Shown here: positions 62,493-64,000 of the stretch, piece by piece
Layout: each line of letters begins with the position of its first letter
Position numbering within the stretch: the first letter of the stretch is position 1
Assembly (NCBI RefSeq): GCF_005771495.1
Contig: NZ_VAUW01000008.1
Location: 85,991-149,990, forward strand
From: Maribacter sp. ACAM166
GTDB lineage: Bacteria > Bacteroidota > Bacteroidia > Flavobacteriales > Flavobacteriaceae
Reading direction: 5' to 3'
Length of the DNA: 64,000 nt
Translations under genes and position numbers: made by a program
Notes under the pieces: model-generated
What the model was told of the DNA's origin: nothing
Seen by the model: the letters and a program-made list of their open reading frames with translations, nothing else
Databases searched by the model: none

Positions 62493-63056
62493 TTGAAAAT
62501 CAATTATTTACTTCGAGTTTCTGTCATTCTACTTCTGTTCATAAACTGTGAGCGGAAAGTGAAACCGACTGAAAGCTCTAAACCCTATATCTCGGAATTG
62601 GATTTGAAAACCGATTTAGCGGATTTTACAACCAAAATGACGAAAAAGGACACGATAAAAATCATTGCTAACTTAACAATGGAATATTGGGTTCGCCAAG
62701 ATGAATTGGAATTAACAAAAATCAATGACCGCATTCGATTGAAAACAACCATACGTGAGGACACAACATTTGAACTGAAATTCGAAATGCGGACAAATGA
62801 TTTACCGAGAATAACCTTCCAAAACAAAACTTTCGGATTTGAAAAGCATTTTGCGGACCAAGTTGAACGGACAAAAGGAGGAGACAAATACCAATGGATT
62901 TATAAAATAATCAATCAAAAAGATACATTGACTTTTCATACCACAGATTTGGGAGATAAAGGATTAGAACTTCAAAATTATTTTAAATTTATGCTCGGAC
63001 TTTATCCAGACGAAAAGGAATTTAAGCCATTAGAAGTGATAGAAAAAACGGAATGA
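62493..63056 (+). CDS. Small lipoprotein, hypothetical (cassette 3)
   Basis: 187 residues from a TTG at 62493, 22 bases after the cassette junction; the signal MKINYLLRVSVILLLFINC (TTG as Met) has a lipobox with Cys at 19. The mature part is beta-rich with alternating charges (IKIIANLTMEYWVRQDELELTKINDRI, FRITFQNKTFGFEKHF). Not recognised. Its codon use is more G+C-rich than that of its neighbours, which fits transfer. Only gene of its cassette. Confidence 0.7.
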   Translation: MKINYLLRVSVILLLFINCERKVKPTESSKPYISELDLKTDLADFTTKMTKKDTIKIIANLTMEYWVRQDELELTKINDRIRLKTTIREDTTFELKFEMRTNDLPRITFQNKTFGFEKHFADQVERTKGGDKYQWIYKIINQKDTLTFHTTDLGDKGLELQNYFKFMLGLYPDEKEFKPLEVIEKTE

Positions 63057-63069
63057 ATACTGTGGCTAA
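63057..63069 (+). other. attC-like site 3, left part only
   Basis: ATACTGTGGCTAA directly after the cassette-3 stop is complementary (12 of 13) to the cassette's own start TTAGCCACAATAT (62471). The remaining site has been separated by an intron, then by an IS. Confidence 0.7.
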
Positions 63070-63395
63070 TCGAGTAGACGGGTCCGCCCCTAGTTAGGAA
63101 CGGACTGCGCCTCTCACACCACTAAGCGTACGGGTCTCGTACTTAGCGGTTCAGTAATGATGCAGTTTTGTGGTATTCGACTAAACTTATATAACCCCTC
63201 ATTTTTAATCGTTTTACGGTTATTGTAGTTCCCAGTATAGGGCTTTGGGCTATTGCCCATCCTCCCATTCTTGTTCGACTCCAAGCGTATGCCTGCCCCA
63301 TTGAAATCCCTAACCGTATTAAGTTTTTACGCTTTCGGTCGGGCTTTTTCCAATGATGCTGTAGGCTTCCCCGTCTTGTAGGCTTCCCCATAAGT
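63069..63395 (-). mobile_element. Group II intron, 3' part only
   Basis: Read leftward it holds the end of a maturase frame, domain V (complement of 63117-63152, GAACCGCTAAGTACGAGACC...CGCTTAGTGG) and domain VI (complement of about 63075-63105), ending in CTCGAT like intron 1. Inserted at the same base of attC site 3 as intron 1 in site 2. The 5' part is cut off by the IS3-family element near 63395. Confidence 0.82.
63143..63394 (-). pseudogene. Group II intron maturase/reverse transcriptase, C-terminal fragment
   Basis: About 82 residues (GSLQHHWKKPDRKRKNLI, LGISMGQAYAWSRTRMGG, WAIAQSPILGTTITVKRL) match the C-terminal end of group II intron proteins, where the maturase X/D regions end with WxxAxSPIL...L..RG. 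The reverse-transcriptase domain is missing because the IS3-family element interrupts it. The ATG at 63391 is next to the IS boundary and not a real start. Confidence 0.85.
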
Positions 63396-63444
63396 AGGAC
63401 AGTTAATAATTCGAATTTACTAACTTTAAATTCAAACTGTCATC

Positions 63445-63711
63445 ATGAAAAGCAGCAAGTTTAGCGAGAGCCAGATTATTAAAGCTCTAAAGGAAAATGA
63501 ACAAGGAAGGTCGGTAGGAGATGTATCGAGAGAGTTAGGTATTGACAAAAGCACATTTTATTACTGGCGCAAGAAGTACGGAGGTATGGAACAGCAGCAG
63601 TTAAAACGTTTGAAGGAACTTGAAGAAGAGAACAATAAGCTCAAACAAATGTATGCCGATGTCAGTCTTGACAATAGGATGCTAAAGGACGTATTGTCAA
63701 AAAAGTTCTAA
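63445..63711 (+). CDS. IS3-family transposase OrfA
   Basis: 88 residues. Helix-turn-helix (SESQIIKALKENEQGRSVGDVSRELGIDKSTFYYWRKKYGG in parts) followed by a leucine-zipper helix (LKRLKELEEENNKLKQMYAD) and the end SLDNRMLKDVLSKKF, typical of the IS407 group. It binds the IS ends. Its last codons hold the frameshift site A-AAA-AAG (63699-63705). Confidence 0.92.
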   Translation: MKSSKFSESQIIKALKENEQGRSVGDVSRELGIDKSTFYYWRKKYGGMEQQQLKRLKELEEENNKLKQMYADVSLDNRMLKDVLSKKF

Positions 63712-64000
63712 GGCCTTCCGATAAGAGAGTTCGGGTAAAGTATCTCATCAAAGAATATTTGGTTTCCATCGTACGTGCGTGTAAGGTCGTAGGTTTAAGT
63801 AGGTCGATGTGGTATTACCAGAGCAAAAGAGACGACAGTGAGGTTATCGATAAGCTGACCGAGCTGGCCGAAACTTATCCCACTAGAGGTTTTGATGAGT
63901 ATTATCACAAGATCCGTCGAGAAGGCCTAAAATGGAACAGAAAGCGTGTATTGCGAGTATATCGGGATATGAAGCTCAGTCTTAGGCGTAAACATAAGAA
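63705..64000 (+). CDS. IS3-family transposase OrfB, N-terminal part (cut by window end)
   Basis: 98 codons visible, in the -1 frame of orfA. Text: VLRPSDKRVRVKYLIKEYLV, then the HTH_21 part TYPTRGFDEYYHKIRREGLKWNRKRVLRVY. The DDE catalytic core lies beyond the window. Expected to be made as an OrfAB fusion by -1 frameshifting at 63699-63705. Confidence 0.9.

Larger units (their letters stand above)
63396..64000 (+). mobile_element. IS3-family element (IS407-like), right end outside window
   Basis: The left end lies about 63391-63400 (TAAGTAGGACAGTTAATAATT), where the group II intron sequence stops. orfA and the beginning of orfB follow, joined by an A6G slippery site. The right half, its inverted repeat and any target duplication are beyond the window. 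Confidence 0.8.

Overview
This window is chromosomal DNA from a member of the Bacteroidota, almost certainly a marine Flavobacteriaceae (Maribacter/Zobellia-like; the genus cannot be fixed from sequence alone). The reasons are the low G+C, TAnnTTTG-type promoter elements, weak Shine-Dalgarno sequences, flavobacterial small proteins and domain layouts (Bacteroidota-type PurM, two-zinc-repeat DnaJ, DUF6268, DUF4920, DUF4197), and a Bacteroidota-type PII-Amt-porin locus.

Layout. 1-21 kb is mostly housekeeping: the end of an M14 peptidase gene, an operon with a lysophospholipid acyltransferase and a BASS transporter, redox proteins, a cold-shock protein, a cyclophilin-FKBP fusion, an M28 peptidase with PPK2, a five-gene operon (ABC exporter, MscS channel, DUF6268 outer-membrane protein, sigma-54 activator without a DNA-binding domain), grpE-dnaJ, mnmD and ilvE. 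An IS4-family element (22.1-23.5 kb) sits inside the terminator hairpin shared by ilvE and a MazG-like gene. 24-28 kb carries crcB and the nitrogen locus glnK-amt-porin, preceded by a repeated G-rich motif. 28-40 kb holds lipoproteins, an Lrp regulator, purU, pyrF, prfA, apbE, a Rieske protein and purM.

39.9-46.5 kb is a complete curli-type functional amyloid operon read leftward: a 569-residue, extremely acidic curlin-repeat protein, a CsgB-like subunit, CsgE (with an extra N-terminal domain), CsgF, CsgG (with an extra C-terminal beta-barrel) and a PD40 propeller lipoprotein. 47-50.7 kb has divergent glutamine synthetases of types III and II. 51.7-53.7 kb is a BlaI/BlaR1-like pair behind three evenly spaced operators. 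A tRNA-Arg follows at 54.9 kb.

From 55.2 kb the DNA becomes accessory: a tRNA 3' fragment, a 5'-truncated HEPN-like gene, a decayed G/T-rich repeat field, a zinc-ribbon gene broken by an amber codon, and a Xer-like tyrosine recombinase. Immediately downstream of the recombinase lies what I consider the most interesting object in the window: an integron-like cassette array. Three single-gene cassettes (SDR oxidoreductase, YtcJ-like amidohydrolase lipoprotein, small lipoprotein) each begin at an ACGTT core. Each ends with a sequence complementary to its own start, followed in two cases by a long imperfect hairpin. This is the architecture of attC sites, but the recombinase lacks the insertion that defines IntI. 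Two group II introns, both antisense to the cassettes, sit at exactly the same base of two of these sites. The second intron is truncated by an IS3-family element that runs off the right end of the window.
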